Positions 1 through 8,888 are shown, counted from the first letter of the stretch. The stretch: 64,000 bases of DNA from Sphingomonas lacusdianchii (GCF_022664395.1 NZ_JAKRET010000013.1:62001-126000), one strand, 5' to 3'. Notes: generated by a model from the sequence alone, not told the origin. Numbers and translations are program-made.

Positions 1-900
1 GCCAGCTGGATCGTGATGGGCGATCCGGTCGGCCCGCGTGAGGCATGGGGCGAATTGCTGTGGAACCTGCGCGATCTCGCCGACCGCGAACAGGGGCGGC
101 TGCTGCTCTACGAAGTCTCTTCCCCCGTCCTCGACATCGCGATCGGCATGGGGCTGAACATCGTCAAATATGGCGAGGATGCGGTGGTCGACCTGACCCG
201 CTTCACCCTCGACACGCCCCGGCTGCGCGCGCTGCGCAAGTCCGAACGCGCCGTCGCACGCAAGGGCGCGACGCTGCACATCGTCGCCGCCACCGAACTC
301 GGCACCATCATCGACGAGCTCGAAAGCGTGTCCGACGAATGGTTGATGGCCAAGGCGCAGCGCGAAAAGGGCTTCAGCCTCGGCCATTTCGATCGCGCCT
401 ATCTCAGCCATTTCGACGTGGCGGTGGTGACGATCGACGACCGCATCGTCGCCTTCGCTAATCTGTGGCTGACCGCGTCGAAGAACGAAGCCTCGGTCGA
501 CCTGATGCGCCATCGCAGCGACGCCCCGCCGGGAACGATGGATTTCCTGCTCGTCAACCTGATGCTGTGGGCGCAGGCACAGGACTATGCCCGCTTCTCG
601 CTCGGCATGGCGCCGCTGTCGGGGATCGAGGATCGCCGCCTCGCCCCCGCCTGGGCCAAGGCGGCGGCATTCATCTTCCGCCATGGCGAGCGTTTCTACG
701 GCTTCCGGGGTCTGCGGACCTACAAGGAGAAGTTCGCCCCCGGCTGGGAGCCGCGCTACATCGCCGGCCCCGGCGGCATCGGCCTGTTGCAGGGGTTGCG
801 CGACCTGTCCCGCCTGATCGGCCGGCCGCAGCCCGCCCAATATCTGCCCCCCGCCCCCGCGTCCGCCGCCCCCACGGACGAAGCGAAAGTCCATCCATGA
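1..900 (+). CDS. MprF/LpiA-type lysylphosphatidylglycerol synthase, C-terminal part (5' truncated by window)
   Basis: The open frame runs in from the left edge, so only about 299 C-terminal residues are visible. They match the soluble DUF2156 (GNAT-like) synthase domain of MprF/LpiA, which transfers an aminoacyl group from tRNA to phosphatidylglycerol at the membrane. The visible start SWIVMGDPVGP, the internal GMGLNIVKYGEDAVVDL and the closing GLRTYKEKFAPGWEPRYIA stretch are typical of the family. The membrane flippase half would lie upstream of the window. The stop codon overlaps the ATG of the next gene by four bases, so the two are co-transcribed. Which amino acid is transferred cannot be read from sequence. 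Confidence 0.85.
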   Translation, partial: ASWIVMGDPVGPREAWGELLWNLRDLADREQGRLLLYEVSSPVLDIAIGMGLNIVKYGEDAVVDLTRFTLDTPRLRALRKSERAVARKGATLHIVAATELGTIIDELESVSDEWLMAKAQREKGFSLGHFDRAYLSHFDVAVVTIDDRIVAFANLWLTASKNEASVDLMRHRSDAPPGTMDFLLVNLMLWAQAQDYARFSLGMAPLSGIEDRRLAPAWAKAAAFIFRHGERFYGFRGLRTYKEKFAPGWEPRYIAGPGGIGLLQGLRDLSRLIGRPQPAQYLPPAPASAAPTDEAKVHP

Positions 901-1649
901 CCCTGTCGCCCCGCGCCCGCCGCCGCCACCGCCTGCGCCGCCGGATCGGCATCGGCGCGCTGCTTGCCGGGCTGCTGATGCTGCTCGCCCTCGCCGCGCC
1001 CGCCCTTCACCTGATCGATACCCAGTCGATCCGCTTCTTTCAGGGGCGCAAGCATCCAGACGTCGTCGCGGTCTATTTCTCGGGCGACATGGGGCTGCGC
1101 TTCGGCATGGGCAGCAAGGTCGTTCCCGCGCTCGCCGCGCACGGCATTCCGGTGATCGGGGTCAGCTCGCCGGTCAATTTCGGCACGACGCGCAGCCGGG
1201 CACAGGCCGATGCGATCGTGACCGGCGCGATCCGTACCGCGCTGGCGCAGACCGGCGCGCGCCGGGTGATCCTGATGGGCCAGTCGTTCGGCGCCGATAT
1301 CGTCTCGGCGATCGCCCCCGACCTGCCCGTCGACCTGCGGGCGAAGGTCGCGGCGATCAACGTCGTCGTGCCGGCGCAGACGGTGTTCTTCCGCTCCGAC
1401 CCGACCGGCATCCTCTATCACGGCACCCCCGACGCCCGTCCCGAAGCAGGGATGCGCGCGCTGCATTGGGCGCCGGTCATCTGCATCTATGGCCGGCAGG
1501 AAACCGAAAGCCTGTGCCCGACCCTACGTGGCAGCGGCGCGCAGGTTGTCGGCCTGCCCGGCGGCCATTTTCTGCGCAACGACGACCAGCTGCTGATCGC
1601 GACCATCCTCGCCACGCTGCGCACCGCCGATCCATCGATCCTGACGTGA
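897..1649 (+). CDS. AcvB/VirJ-family protein, probable lysyl-phosphatidylglycerol hydrolase
   Basis: A 250-residue protein with an arginine-rich N terminus and one membrane segment (about 17-37), followed by an alpha/beta-hydrolase-like domain. YFSGDMG (60-66) is the family signature, GQSFG (128-132) gives a nucleophile Ser130, and PGGHF near 221-225 supplies the likely catalytic His224. In Agrobacterium and Rhizobium AcvB/AtvA acts in the periplasm and removes lysine from lysyl-PG. The ATGA overlap with the upstream synthase gene reproduces the lpiA-acvB operon arrangement and supports the same role. Family AcvB proteins can be longer, with two copies of the domain; this is a single-domain VirJ-like version. 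Confidence 0.75.
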   Translation: MTLSPRARRRHRLRRRIGIGALLAGLLMLLALAAPALHLIDTQSIRFFQGRKHPDVVAVYFSGDMGLRFGMGSKVVPALAAHGIPVIGVSSPVNFGTTRSRAQADAIVTGAIRTALAQTGARRVILMGQSFGADIVSAIAPDLPVDLRAKVAAINVVVPAQTVFFRSDPTGILYHGTPDARPEAGMRALHWAPVICIYGRQETESLCPTLRGSGAQVVGLPGGHFLRNDDQLLIATILATLRTADPSILT

Positions 1650-1668
1650 AGAATTTGCCGCGCCACCC

Positions 1669-1697
1669 TTGAACCGGACACTTTGTCCGCTTATTGT
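1669..1697 (+). promoter_or_regulatory. Promoter of the efflux operon with embedded palindromic operator
   Basis: TTGAAC (1669-1674) and TATTGT (1692-1697) are separated by 17 bases, a good housekeeping promoter. Between them lies the perfect inverted repeat CGGACA-CTT-TGTCCG (1675-1689). A repressor bound there would block RNA polymerase. The obvious candidate is the TetR protein encoded at the other end of the operon. Binding is inferred, not shown. Confidence 0.6.
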
Positions 1698-1747
1698 GCA
1701 CCGCAGCGGGCCAAGCGGCGTTCCGCGACTCTTCGGAACGACGACGC

Positions 1748-2884
1748 ATGACCGACCAGCAGCCCAGTGAAGCGCCTGCCCTTGTGCAGGACGAACCCGC
1801 CCCGACCCGCAAGAACGGCCGGGCGAAGCTCATCCTGCTCCTCCTGCTCGTCGTCACATTGGTCGGCGGCATCTGGTGGTACGTAGATTACCAGAACCAC
1901 GGCAAATTTCTGGAGGAGACCAACGACGCGACCGTGCAGGCCGATATGGTCACGATCGCGCCGCGCGTGTCGGGCTATGTCGCAGAGGTGCTGGTCGCCG
2001 AAAATCAGGATGTCCGTCCGGGCCAGCCGTTGGTCCGCATCGACCCGCGCGACGCCCGGGCGCAGGCGGCACAGGCCGAGGCGCAGATCGCCGTCGCCGG
2101 CGCACAGGCCGATACTGCCCGCGCCCAGATCGCCGAACAATATGCCGCGATCGAACAGGCACAGGCGCAACTCGCCGCCGCGCGCAGCAAGGCCGCCTAT
2201 GACGCCGCCGAGGTCGCGCGCTATCGTCCGCTCGCCGCGTCGGGCGCCGAAACCCGCCAGACCCTCGCGCAACTCGAAGTCACTGCGCGCCAGTCGGCCG
2301 ACAATGTCCGCGCGGCGCAAGCCGCCGTCGCCGCGCAACAGCGCCGCGTCGGCTCGCTCGACGCCCAGGTCGCACAGGGTCGTGCACAGGGGCAGGCCGC
2401 GCGCGCCCAGCTCGCCGCCGCCAGCGTCGATGTCGGCGCGACGCAGCTGACCGCGCCGATCGGCGGGCGGGTCGGCGACAAGACGGTGACGATCGGCCAA
2501 TATGTCCAGGCCGGCACCCGCCTGATGTCGATCGTGCCACTCGACCGCCTCTACATCACCGCCAATTTCAAGGAAACGCAGCTCGCGCTGATGCGGCCGG
2601 GCCAGCCGGTCGAGATCCATGTCGATGCGCTCGACGATGTGGCCGTGAAGGGCCGTGTCGAAAGCATTGCGCCGGGCACCGGTGCGCAATTCTCGCTGCT
2701 GCCGCCGCAGAACGCGACCGGCAACTTCACCAAGATCACGCAGCGCGTGCCGGTCCGCATCTCGATCGAGGCGACGCCCGCCGCCCGCCGCCTGCTGGTG
2801 CCCGGCCTGTCGGTAACCGTCACCGTCGACACCAAATCGGCCAGGCAAGAGATCGAGCAACTCCGCGAGCAGGCGGGCCGCTGA
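1748..2884 (+). CDS. emrA: HlyD/EmrA-family periplasmic adaptor of a tripartite efflux pump
   Basis: 378 residues: short cytoplasmic tail, one membrane segment (about 27-46), a biotinyl-lipoyl-like strand region (DATVQADMVTIAPRVSGYV, 60-78), a long Ala/Gln-rich coiled-coil hairpin (about 100-210), then the second lipoyl half and beta barrel. This is the EmrA layout, bridging the inner-membrane pump and the outer-membrane channel. The ATG at 1748 is preferred over an upstream alternative because it opens the charged tail just before the membrane helix. The stop lies one base before the ATG of emrB. It is the first gene of a three-gene operon driven from the promoter near 1670. Confidence 0.9.
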   Translation: MTDQQPSEAPALVQDEPAPTRKNGRAKLILLLLLVVTLVGGIWWYVDYQNHGKFLEETNDATVQADMVTIAPRVSGYVAEVLVAENQDVRPGQPLVRIDPRDARAQAAQAEAQIAVAGAQADTARAQIAEQYAAIEQAQAQLAAARSKAAYDAAEVARYRPLAASGAETRQTLAQLEVTARQSADNVRAAQAAVAAQQRRVGSLDAQVAQGRAQGQAARAQLAAASVDVGATQLTAPIGGRVGDKTVTIGQYVQAGTRLMSIVPLDRLYITANFKETQLALMRPGQPVEIHVDALDDVAVKGRVESIAPGTGAQFSLLPPQNATGNFTKITQRVPVRISIEATPAARRLLVPGLSVTVTVDTKSARQEIEQLREQAGR

Positions 2885-2885
2885 C

Positions 2886-4442
2886 ATGGCCAGCGCGGCG
2901 ATGACCGCCGCCGCCCCGCCGCAGCGCGCCGACCTGAGCGCGTGGCTGGCGGTGATCGCGGGCAATCTCGGCGCGCTGATGGCGACGCTCGATATCTCGA
3001 TCGTCAATTCGGCGCTGCCGACCATTCAGGGCGAAATCGGCGCCAGCGGGACCGAGGGGACGTGGATCGCCACCGCCTATCTGGTCGCCGAAATCGTCAT
3101 CATCCCCATGGCCGGCTGGTTGCAGCGGATGCTGGGGCTGCGCACCTTCCTGCTGATCGCCGCCGGGCTGTTCACGATCTTCTCGGTCGTCTGCGGCATC
3201 GCCGCTACCCTGCCGATGATGATCATCGGTCGCGTGGGACAGGGGTTCACCGGCGGCGCGATGATTCCGACTGCGCAGACGATCATCGCCCAGCGCCTGC
3301 CGCGATCGCAGCAGCCGATCGGCATCGCCGTGTTCGGCGTGACCGCGATCCTCGGACCGGTGCTCGGGCCGCTCGTCGGCGGCTGGCTGACCGAGAATAT
3401 CAGCTGGCACTATGCCTTCTTCCTCAACGTGCCGATCTGCGCGATCCTCGTCACGCTGCTCCTCGTCGGCCTCCGCCACGAAAAGGCGAAGCTGGAACTG
3501 TTCCGCGAGGCCGACTGGTTCGGCATTGCCGGTCTGGCGCTGGGTCTGGGCGGCCTGACCGTATTGCTGGAGGACGGGCAGCGCGAACAATGGTTCGATT
3601 CCGACCTGATCCGCTGGATGGCGTTCGTCAGCGCGACCGGCTTCGGCTTGCTCTTCTATGGGCAGGCGACGGCGCAGCGCCCGATCATCAAGCTGAAACT
3701 GCTGCTCGACCGGCAATTCGGTTCGGTCGCGCTGATGGGGGTGGTGCTCGGCATCGTCCTCTACGGCACCAGCTACGCCATCCCGCAATTCCTCGCCGCG
3801 CTCGCCGATTACAACGCGTTGCAGGCGGGCAAGGTCGTGCTGCTGTCGGGCATCCCCAGCCTGATCCTGATGACGATGGTCCCGATCCTGCTCAAACGGA
3901 TCGATATCCGCATCGCGGTGTCGGCCGGGCTGCTCATCATGGGCAGCGCCGCGCTGCTCGACGCGAACCTGACCGCGCAATCCTCCGGCCCCGACTTCAC
4001 CGTGTCGCAATTGCTGCGCGGCGTCGGGCAGATACTGGCGATGCTGTTCCTCAGCCAGGCCTGCGTCCGCTCGGTCCCGCCCGAGGAGGCCGGCGATGCG
4101 TCGGGCCTGTTCAACGCGATGCGCAATTTGGGCGGCAGCTTCGCGCTCGCCGGCATCTCGATCCTGCAGGACCAGCGCATGTATTTCCACTCGCGCCGGA
4201 TCGAGGAAAGCCTGAACGCCAACAGCCCGTCGGTGCAGGCTTATGTGCAAGGCCTCGGCCAGTCGGTCGGCGATCCGGGCGCGGGCCTGCGCCTCCTGTC
4301 GCAACAGATCGCGCAGCAGGCGCTGACCATGACCTACAACGACATCTTCTGGATCATGGGCGTAGGCGCCTTCGCCGTGCTGCCGCTGGTCCTGTTCCTC
4401 CGACCGCTGCCTACGGGCGCCGAACCGGCAATGGTGCACTAA
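2886..4442 (+). CDS. emrB: EmrB/QacA-type DHA2 major facilitator drug exporter
   Basis: 518 residues, hydrophobic throughout, with 14 predicted membrane segments as in the DHA2 subfamily. Conserved stretches are DISIVNSALPTIQGEIG in helix 1, GRVGQGFTGGAMIP, and the antiporter motif in GPVLGPLVGGWL of helix 5. It is a proton/drug antiporter of the inner membrane that works with the adjacent adaptor and outer-membrane factor. The gap to emrA is one base and the stop overlaps the next start as TAATG, so the three genes are translationally coupled. Substrate is not predictable; EmrB relatives export hydrophobic compounds and uncouplers. Confidence 0.92.
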   Translation: MASAAMTAAAPPQRADLSAWLAVIAGNLGALMATLDISIVNSALPTIQGEIGASGTEGTWIATAYLVAEIVIIPMAGWLQRMLGLRTFLLIAAGLFTIFSVVCGIAATLPMMIIGRVGQGFTGGAMIPTAQTIIAQRLPRSQQPIGIAVFGVTAILGPVLGPLVGGWLTENISWHYAFFLNVPICAILVTLLLVGLRHEKAKLELFREADWFGIAGLALGLGGLTVLLEDGQREQWFDSDLIRWMAFVSATGFGLLFYGQATAQRPIIKLKLLLDRQFGSVALMGVVLGIVLYGTSYAIPQFLAALADYNALQAGKVVLLSGIPSLILMTMVPILLKRIDIRIAVSAGLLIMGSAALLDANLTAQSSGPDFTVSQLLRGVGQILAMLFLSQACVRSVPPEEAGDASGLFNAMRNLGGSFALAGISILQDQRMYFHSRRIEESLNANSPSVQAYVQGLGQSVGDPGAGLRLLSQQIAQQALTMTYNDIFWIMGVGAFAVLPLVLFLRPLPTGAEPAMVH

Positions 4443-5857
4443 TGCGATCTTTCCCCCTGCTCGCCCTGTTGCTGCTCGGTGCCTGCACCGTCGGCCCGGA
4501 CTATGCCGGCCCGCCCGCGACCGCGTCGGACGCGACCCGCTTCGTCCGCGCGACCGATGCGGCACTCACCCCCACGCCCGGCCTCGCCCGCTGGTGGGAC
4601 GGGCTGAACGACCCGCTGCTCACCCGCCTTGTGGATGACGCGCTGACCCATAGCCCGAGCATCGACCTCGCCACCGCCCGCCTGCGCGAGGCCGAAGCGC
4701 GCCTCGGGCAACAGCGCGCCGGCCAGCTTCCCAGCGCCAGCGCCAACGGCACCGCGATCTTCGCCGAACTCCCCCCGATCGAACCGGGGGCGGGCGGCAC
4801 CAGCGCCAGCTTCTACAATCTCGGCCTCAACGCATCGTGGGAGGCCGACCTGTTTGGCGGCGGCCGCCGGACGGTCGAACAGGCGCAGGCGACCGCCGGC
4901 GCGCGGCAGGCGGACCTTGCCGACGCACAGGTATCGCTGTCGGCCGCCGTCGCGCAGGCCTATGTCGCGCTCCGCGACGTACAGGCCCGCATCGCGCTCA
5001 GCGACACCAACACCCGCCTGCAACAGCGCCAGCTCGACTTGACCCGCCAGCGTTTCGCCGCCGGCACCGCCTCGAAACTCGCCATCGAACGGCTCCAGAC
5101 CCAGCTTGAGAATACCCAGGCGGAGGCGATCCCGCTCGCCGCACAGCGCGACGAATATCTCAACCAGCTGGCGGTGCTCACCGGCCGCACCCCCGGCACG
5201 CTCGACGCGACGCTCGCCCCGCCCGCCCCGGTGCCGCTCCCCCCGCAAAGCGTGGCGGTCGGCGATCCCGCATCGCTGATCGCCCGCCGCCCCGACATCC
5301 GCGCCGCCGAGCGTCAGCTTGCCGCCGGTACCGCCGCGATCGGGGTCAGCAAGGCGCGCGAACTGCCCGGCATCCGTTTCCTCGGGTTGTTGGGGCTGGG
5401 CGGCACCTCGCCCGAAAAGATCTTCGACCTCGGCAATCTCGCCGCGCTCGCCGTGCCCTCGCTCAACTGGTCGTTCCTCGACTTCGGCCGCGCAAAGGCC
5501 GCGACGCGCGTGTCGGAGGCGCAGCGCGATCAGGCCGACGCAACCTATCGCCGCACCGTGCTCGACGCGTTGCAGGATGCAGAAACCGCCCTGTCGCGCT
5601 TCGGCAACCGCCGCCGGCAACTGGGGCAGCTGGTACAGGTCGAGGCGACCGCCGCCCGCGCCGCCGCGCTCAACCGCCAGCGCGTCGCCGCCGGCACCGC
5701 GACATTGATCGACCAGCTCGACGTCGAACGCCAGCAGGTCGCGGCCGCCAGCGCCGTCGCGCAGGCGCGCGCCGGGCTGACGCAAAGCTATATCGCGGTG
5801 AACAAGGCGCTGGGCCTGGGCTGGACCGATCCGGTCAGCGCGGCCGCAACCCGGTAA
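4442..5857 (+). CDS. NodT/OprM-family outer-membrane efflux lipoprotein
   Basis: 471 residues. The N terminus has a lipoprotein signal ending LLLGAC with the lipidated Cys15, followed by TVGPDY, the usual opening of NodT-family channels. Two repeated outer-membrane-efflux-protein halves with long Ala/Gln-rich helices follow (for example the helical stretches near 70-100 and 380-440), as in TolC-like trimers. It is the outer-membrane duct for the EmrAB pump encoded immediately upstream (TAATG overlap). The last 23 bases overlap the convergent TetR gene, an arrangement that ties regulator and pump genetically. Confidence 0.9.
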   Translation: MRSFPLLALLLLGACTVGPDYAGPPATASDATRFVRATDAALTPTPGLARWWDGLNDPLLTRLVDDALTHSPSIDLATARLREAEARLGQQRAGQLPSASANGTAIFAELPPIEPGAGGTSASFYNLGLNASWEADLFGGGRRTVEQAQATAGARQADLADAQVSLSAAVAQAYVALRDVQARIALSDTNTRLQQRQLDLTRQRFAAGTASKLAIERLQTQLENTQAEAIPLAAQRDEYLNQLAVLTGRTPGTLDATLAPPAPVPLPPQSVAVGDPASLIARRPDIRAAERQLAAGTAAIGVSKARELPGIRFLGLLGLGGTSPEKIFDLGNLAALAVPSLNWSFLDFGRAKAATRVSEAQRDQADATYRRTVLDALQDAETALSRFGNRRRQLGQLVQVEATAARAAALNRQRVAAGTATLIDQLDVERQQVAAASAVAQARAGLTQSYIAVNKALGLGWTDPVSAAATR

Positions 5858-6413
5858 ACAGCAGCCGCAGCCCCGTCTCGATCTGCACGCCGACCTCTTC
5901 GTCGCACATCACCGGCAGCACCAGACTGCCGGCCATGCGCAGCGCCAGTACCAGATCGCGCGGGGTGACGTCGTCCCGCACCTCGCCACGCCGCTGCGCC
6001 GCGTCGAGCGCGGGCGCAAGGATCGCCTCCATCCGCACCCCCAGCGCCTGAAACGCCGCGCGATTGGCATCGTCGAGATGCAGTTCGGCCGAAATCCGCG
6101 CGAACAGCGAAAACGCCCCCCTTCCCGCGCGCACCATCGTCGCCACGGTCTGCGTGATCGGCGCTTCGGGGTCGAGCATCGCCGCCAGCCGGTCGACCTC
6201 GCGCGAGAAGATCGCCAGCGCCAGCGCCTCGCGATCGTCGAAATTGCGGTACAACGTCGCCCGCCCCACCCCGGCGGCGGCAGCGATCGTTTCCAGCGGC
6301 ACGCCATAGCCCTGTTCGGCGAAACACGCCGCCGCCGCATCGATCAGCGCGTCGCGCCGCAACTGCGCATCGCGGCGCGGCGCGCGGCCGGTCGGTGGGA
6401 GGGGATCGGTCAT
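5835..6413 (-). CDS. TetR/AcrR-family transcriptional regulator
   Basis: 192 residues from the ATG at 6413. The N-terminal DNA-binding domain contains a TetR helix-turn-helix (about 38-60, with AAAAGVGRATLYRNFDD), and the remainder is a helical ligand-binding domain. The frame stays open upstream to 6626 but that segment is low-complexity and covers a repeat, so the internal ATG is preferred. It is convergent with the efflux operon and overlaps its last gene by 23 bases. It probably represses the pump through the palindrome at 1675-1689; I saw no matching palindrome in its own upstream region. Confidence 0.85.
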   Translation of the reverse strand: MTDPLPPTGRAPRRDAQLRRDALIDAAAACFAEQGYGVPLETIAAAAGVGRATLYRNFDDREALALAIFSREVDRLAAMLDPEAPITQTVATMVRAGRGAFSLFARISAELHLDDANRAAFQALGVRMEAILAPALDAAQRRGEVRDDVTPRDLVLALRMAGSLVLPVMCDEEVGVQIETGLRLLFTGLRPR

Positions 6414-6587
6414 GACGAAAGCCCTACCGGCATTCGCGTGCGGCGTCATCGGGGATGGCGCGACAGCGCTTGCTCCCTTCTCCGACAAGGGAAGGGCCGG
6501 GGCTAGGCCCGCGATGGTAAGGTCGCGCTCGTCCCGAAACCGTGACCCCAAGGTCAGAACCCAGGCTCGCGCGAAAGTCGCAGGATC

Positions 6588-6942
6588 GTCCCCCGGCGGA
6601 GGCCGGGACCTAGGCCGGATCGACATTCAGATAAGCCCTTCCTCCCCTCGCCCCTCGTAGAGGGGAGAGGGTTGCGCAGACTTGGCCTTTGCGTAGCAAA
6701 GGCTTAGTCGGAGCTGGGTGAGGGGTGAAGCGCTCGCACAAGCGAGCGCGCGAGCCTTCGGCTCGCTCGCCCCCTCTCCCAAGCTGCGCTAGCCAGCACG
6801 CTGGCAAGCTCCGCTAACCCTCTCCCCTGCCCAGGGGAGAGGGAAGGGTGGCGACCCTTGAATGTCGATCCGCCCTAGTTGGGGGACGTCAGTAACTCAT
6901 GGAAAAGCCTTCCCAACTGGACCCCGGCCTCCGCCGGGGGAC
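6588..6942. repeat. Large nested inverted-repeat element in a 656-bp gene-free region
   Basis: The gap 6414-7069 has no supportable gene. It holds an imperfect palindrome about 350 bp long. Outer arms are GTCCCCCGGCGGAGGCCGG (6588-6606) and its complement at 6922-6942. Middle arms GGATCGACATTCA (6617-6629) pair with TGAATGTCGATCC (6859-6871). Inner arms near CCCTTCCTCCCCTC and GAGGGGAGAGGG pair with copies at 6817-6847. The centre carries small hairpins such as GCGCTCGC...GCGAGCGC (6730-6750). It looks like a composite non-coding repeat or non-autonomous mobile relic. Confidence 0.75.
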
Positions 6943-7069
6943 CATTTGGGTTCGGCTATGGTTGTGACTATCGCAGAGGCCGCGATCGAATTCGAGCGGA
7001 CGAGGAGGACCGCCCGCCTACTTCACGAACGGTTCCCTAAACCCCCATCCCGCCCTAAACCCCGCCCCC

Positions 7070-8461
7070 ATGACCAACGCCGCCGCCCCCGCCGCCCCTG
7101 CCAGCGCCCGCGCCGAACTGGCCGCGACGCTGCGGCTGGCGGCACCGCTGGTCGGTGCGAACCTGTTGCAGATGGCGGTCTATGCCGTCGACGTGGTGTT
7201 CGTCGCCCGACTGGGCGCGGTCGAACTCGCCGCTGCCACGCTCGGTGTCTATATCTACAGCGTCATCCTGTTCGCCATGTCGGGGCTGGTCGGTGCCGCC
7301 GCGCCGATCATCGCCGCCGAACTCGGCCGCCGCCGCCATGCCGTGCGCGAGGTGCGGCGATCGTTCCGCATGGGCGCATGGATCGCGGTGCTGGGTAGCG
7401 TGCCGTTCATGGCGCTGATGGCGCATGGCGAGAGCCTGTTGCTGCTTGCCGGACAGGATCCGCGCGTCGCGGTGCGCACCGACGCGTTTCTCGACATCCT
7501 GCTCTGGGCGATGATCCCGGCGCTGGCCGGCACGGTGATGCGGATCACCGCCTCGGCACTTGGGCGCGCCGGCTGGGCGATGGCGATCACCGCGCTCGGC
7601 CTTGTCGTCTCGATCCTCGCCAACTGGTTGCTGGTGTTCGGCAATCTCGGCTTCCCACCGCTGGGGCTGGAGGGGTCGGCGATCGCCAGCCTCTCGACCG
7701 CGACCGCCATGATGCTCGCCTATGCCGTCGTCCTGCTGGCCGACCGCCGGCTGCGGCGCTTCCGCCTGTTCGGCAATTGGTGGCGCGGCGAATGGGCACG
7801 CCTGCGCCAGATCGTCGTGCTCGGCGTGCCGATCGCGGCGACGATGACCTTCGAAGGGGCGCTGTTCGCCGCCGCCGGCTTCCTGATGGGCCGGATCGGC
7901 GTGACCGAGGTCGCGGCGCACGCCATCGCGCTGCAGATCGCCGCCTTCCTGTTCCAGGTGCCGTTCGGCATCGCCCAGGCGGCGACGATCCGGGTCGGCC
8001 TTGCCTATGGTGCGGGCGACCGTATCTGGATCGGGCGCGCCGGCTGGTCGGCGCTGGCGGTCGGCACCGGCTTCATGGGGTTCACCGCGCTCCTGCTGTG
8101 GATCGCGCCGCGCGCCTTCCTGTCGATCTATATCGACCCGCAAGCCCCCGCCAACGCCGCGATGGTTGCGCTGGCACTGCAATATCTCGCCATCGCCGCC
8201 ATCTTCCAGCTTGCCGACGGGGCACAGGCGGTGGCGGCGGGCGTGCTGCGCGGGGTACAGGATACGCGGGTGCCGATGGTGATCGCGTTGATCGGCTATT
8301 GGGGGATCGGCTTCACCGCCTCGGTCGTGCTCGGCTTCTGGACCGGGCTTGCCGGCGTCGGCGTGTGGATCGGACTGGCGCTCGGGCTGCTCGCCGTTGC
8401 GCTGCTGCTGGTCGATCGCTGGCGGCGGCGCGATCGGCTCCGGCTGGTTCGGCCCGTCTGA
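7070..8461 (+). CDS. MATE-family multidrug efflux transporter (NorM-like)
   Basis: 463 residues, about 12 membrane segments in two homologous halves, starting with the MATE-type opening LRLAAPLVGANLLQMAVYAVDVVFVARLG. The second half opens near residue 245 with LGVPIAATMTFEGALFAAAGFL and has the conserved LQIAAFLFQVPFGIAQAATIRVG stretch. MATE proteins are inner-membrane antiporters that expel cationic drugs using Na+ or H+. It stands alone, 140 bp before groES, with no adjacent regulator. The ATG at 7070 starts a short Ala-rich tail directly before the first helix; a weakly supported start further upstream cannot be excluded. Confidence 0.88.
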   Translation: MTNAAAPAAPASARAELAATLRLAAPLVGANLLQMAVYAVDVVFVARLGAVELAAATLGVYIYSVILFAMSGLVGAAAPIIAAELGRRRHAVREVRRSFRMGAWIAVLGSVPFMALMAHGESLLLLAGQDPRVAVRTDAFLDILLWAMIPALAGTVMRITASALGRAGWAMAITALGLVVSILANWLLVFGNLGFPPLGLEGSAIASLSTATAMMLAYAVVLLADRRLRRFRLFGNWWRGEWARLRQIVVLGVPIAATMTFEGALFAAAGFLMGRIGVTEVAAHAIALQIAAFLFQVPFGIAQAATIRVGLAYGAGDRIWIGRAGWSALAVGTGFMGFTALLLWIAPRAFLSIYIDPQAPANAAMVALALQYLAIAAIFQLADGAQAVAAGVLRGVQDTRVPMVIALIGYWGIGFTASVVLGFWTGLAGVGVWIGLALGLLAVALLLVDRWRRRDRLRLVRPV

Positions 8462-8501
8462 CGGGCGCCACGTACCAGCATCAAAATTGTTCCCGCTGTG
8501 C

Positions 8502-8529
8502 TTGACGGTCGATGAACGGCTGCACATAT
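8502..8529 (+). promoter_or_regulatory. groESL promoter
   Basis: CTTGACG with TTGACG at 8502-8507 and ACATAT at 8524-8529, 16 bases apart, lie just before the CIRCE element. The CTTGA and CATAT features fit both a housekeeping and an alphaproteobacterial heat-shock sigma (RpoH) promoter. The overlap of the likely start site with CIRCE is what HrcA repression requires. Confidence 0.5.
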
Positions 8530-8537
8530 CCCGGCTG

Positions 8538-8564
8538 CTGGCACTCCCGAACGGTGAGTGCCAA
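8538..8564 (+). promoter_or_regulatory. CIRCE operator (HrcA binding site)
   Basis: TGGCACTC (8539-8546), a 9-base spacer, and GAGTGCCA (8556-8563) form a perfect 8-bp inverted repeat that matches the CIRCE consensus TTAGCACTC-N9-GAGTGCTAA at all but the outer bases. It lies 37 bp upstream of the groES start codon. CIRCE is the operator of the heat-inducible repressor HrcA; hrcA itself is not in the window. Confidence 0.92.
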
Positions 8565-8600
8565 GACATGTTTCGGACTACCAATTAAAGGGAATCGCGC

Positions 8601-8888
8601 ATGAACTTCCGTCCGCTGCACGACCGCGTGCTCGTCCGCCGCGTCGAAGCCGAGGAAAAGACGCTCGGCGGGATCATCATCCCCGACACCGCCAAGGAAA
8701 AGCCGCAGGAAGGCGAAGTCGTCGCCGCCGGCGCCGGTGCCAAGAACGACAAGGGCGAGGTTGCTCCGCTCGACGTCAAGGCCGGCGACCGCATCCTGTT
8801 CGGCAAGTGGTCGGGCACCGAGGTCAAGGTCAACGGCGAAGACCTGCTCATCATGAAGGAAAGCGACATCCTGGGGATCGTCGGCTGA
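8601..8888 (+). CDS. groES: Co-chaperonin GroES
   Basis: 95 residues, the normal GroES length. It begins [14 protein letters not shown] and contains the mobile loop [21 protein letters not shown] (about 17-37) and the closing ESDILGIVG. Seven copies cap GroEL in the cytoplasm and close the folding chamber. The start has a ribosome site in AAAGGGAAT just upstream. Expression is expected to be under HrcA through the CIRCE element 37 bp upstream. The gene is followed after 98 bp by groEL; that gap carries a repeat hairpin. Confidence 0.98.
   Translation: MNFRPLHDRVLVRRVEAEEKTLGGIIIPDTAKEKPQEGEVVAAGAGAKNDKGEVAPLDVKAGDRILFGKWSGTEVKVNGEDLLIMKESDILGIVG

Noticed and set aside
2942-4441. Plus-strand open frame running through emrB into the NodT gene
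   Set aside because: The upstream half is an Arg-rich out-of-frame reading of emrB; only the part from 4442 is a real protein.
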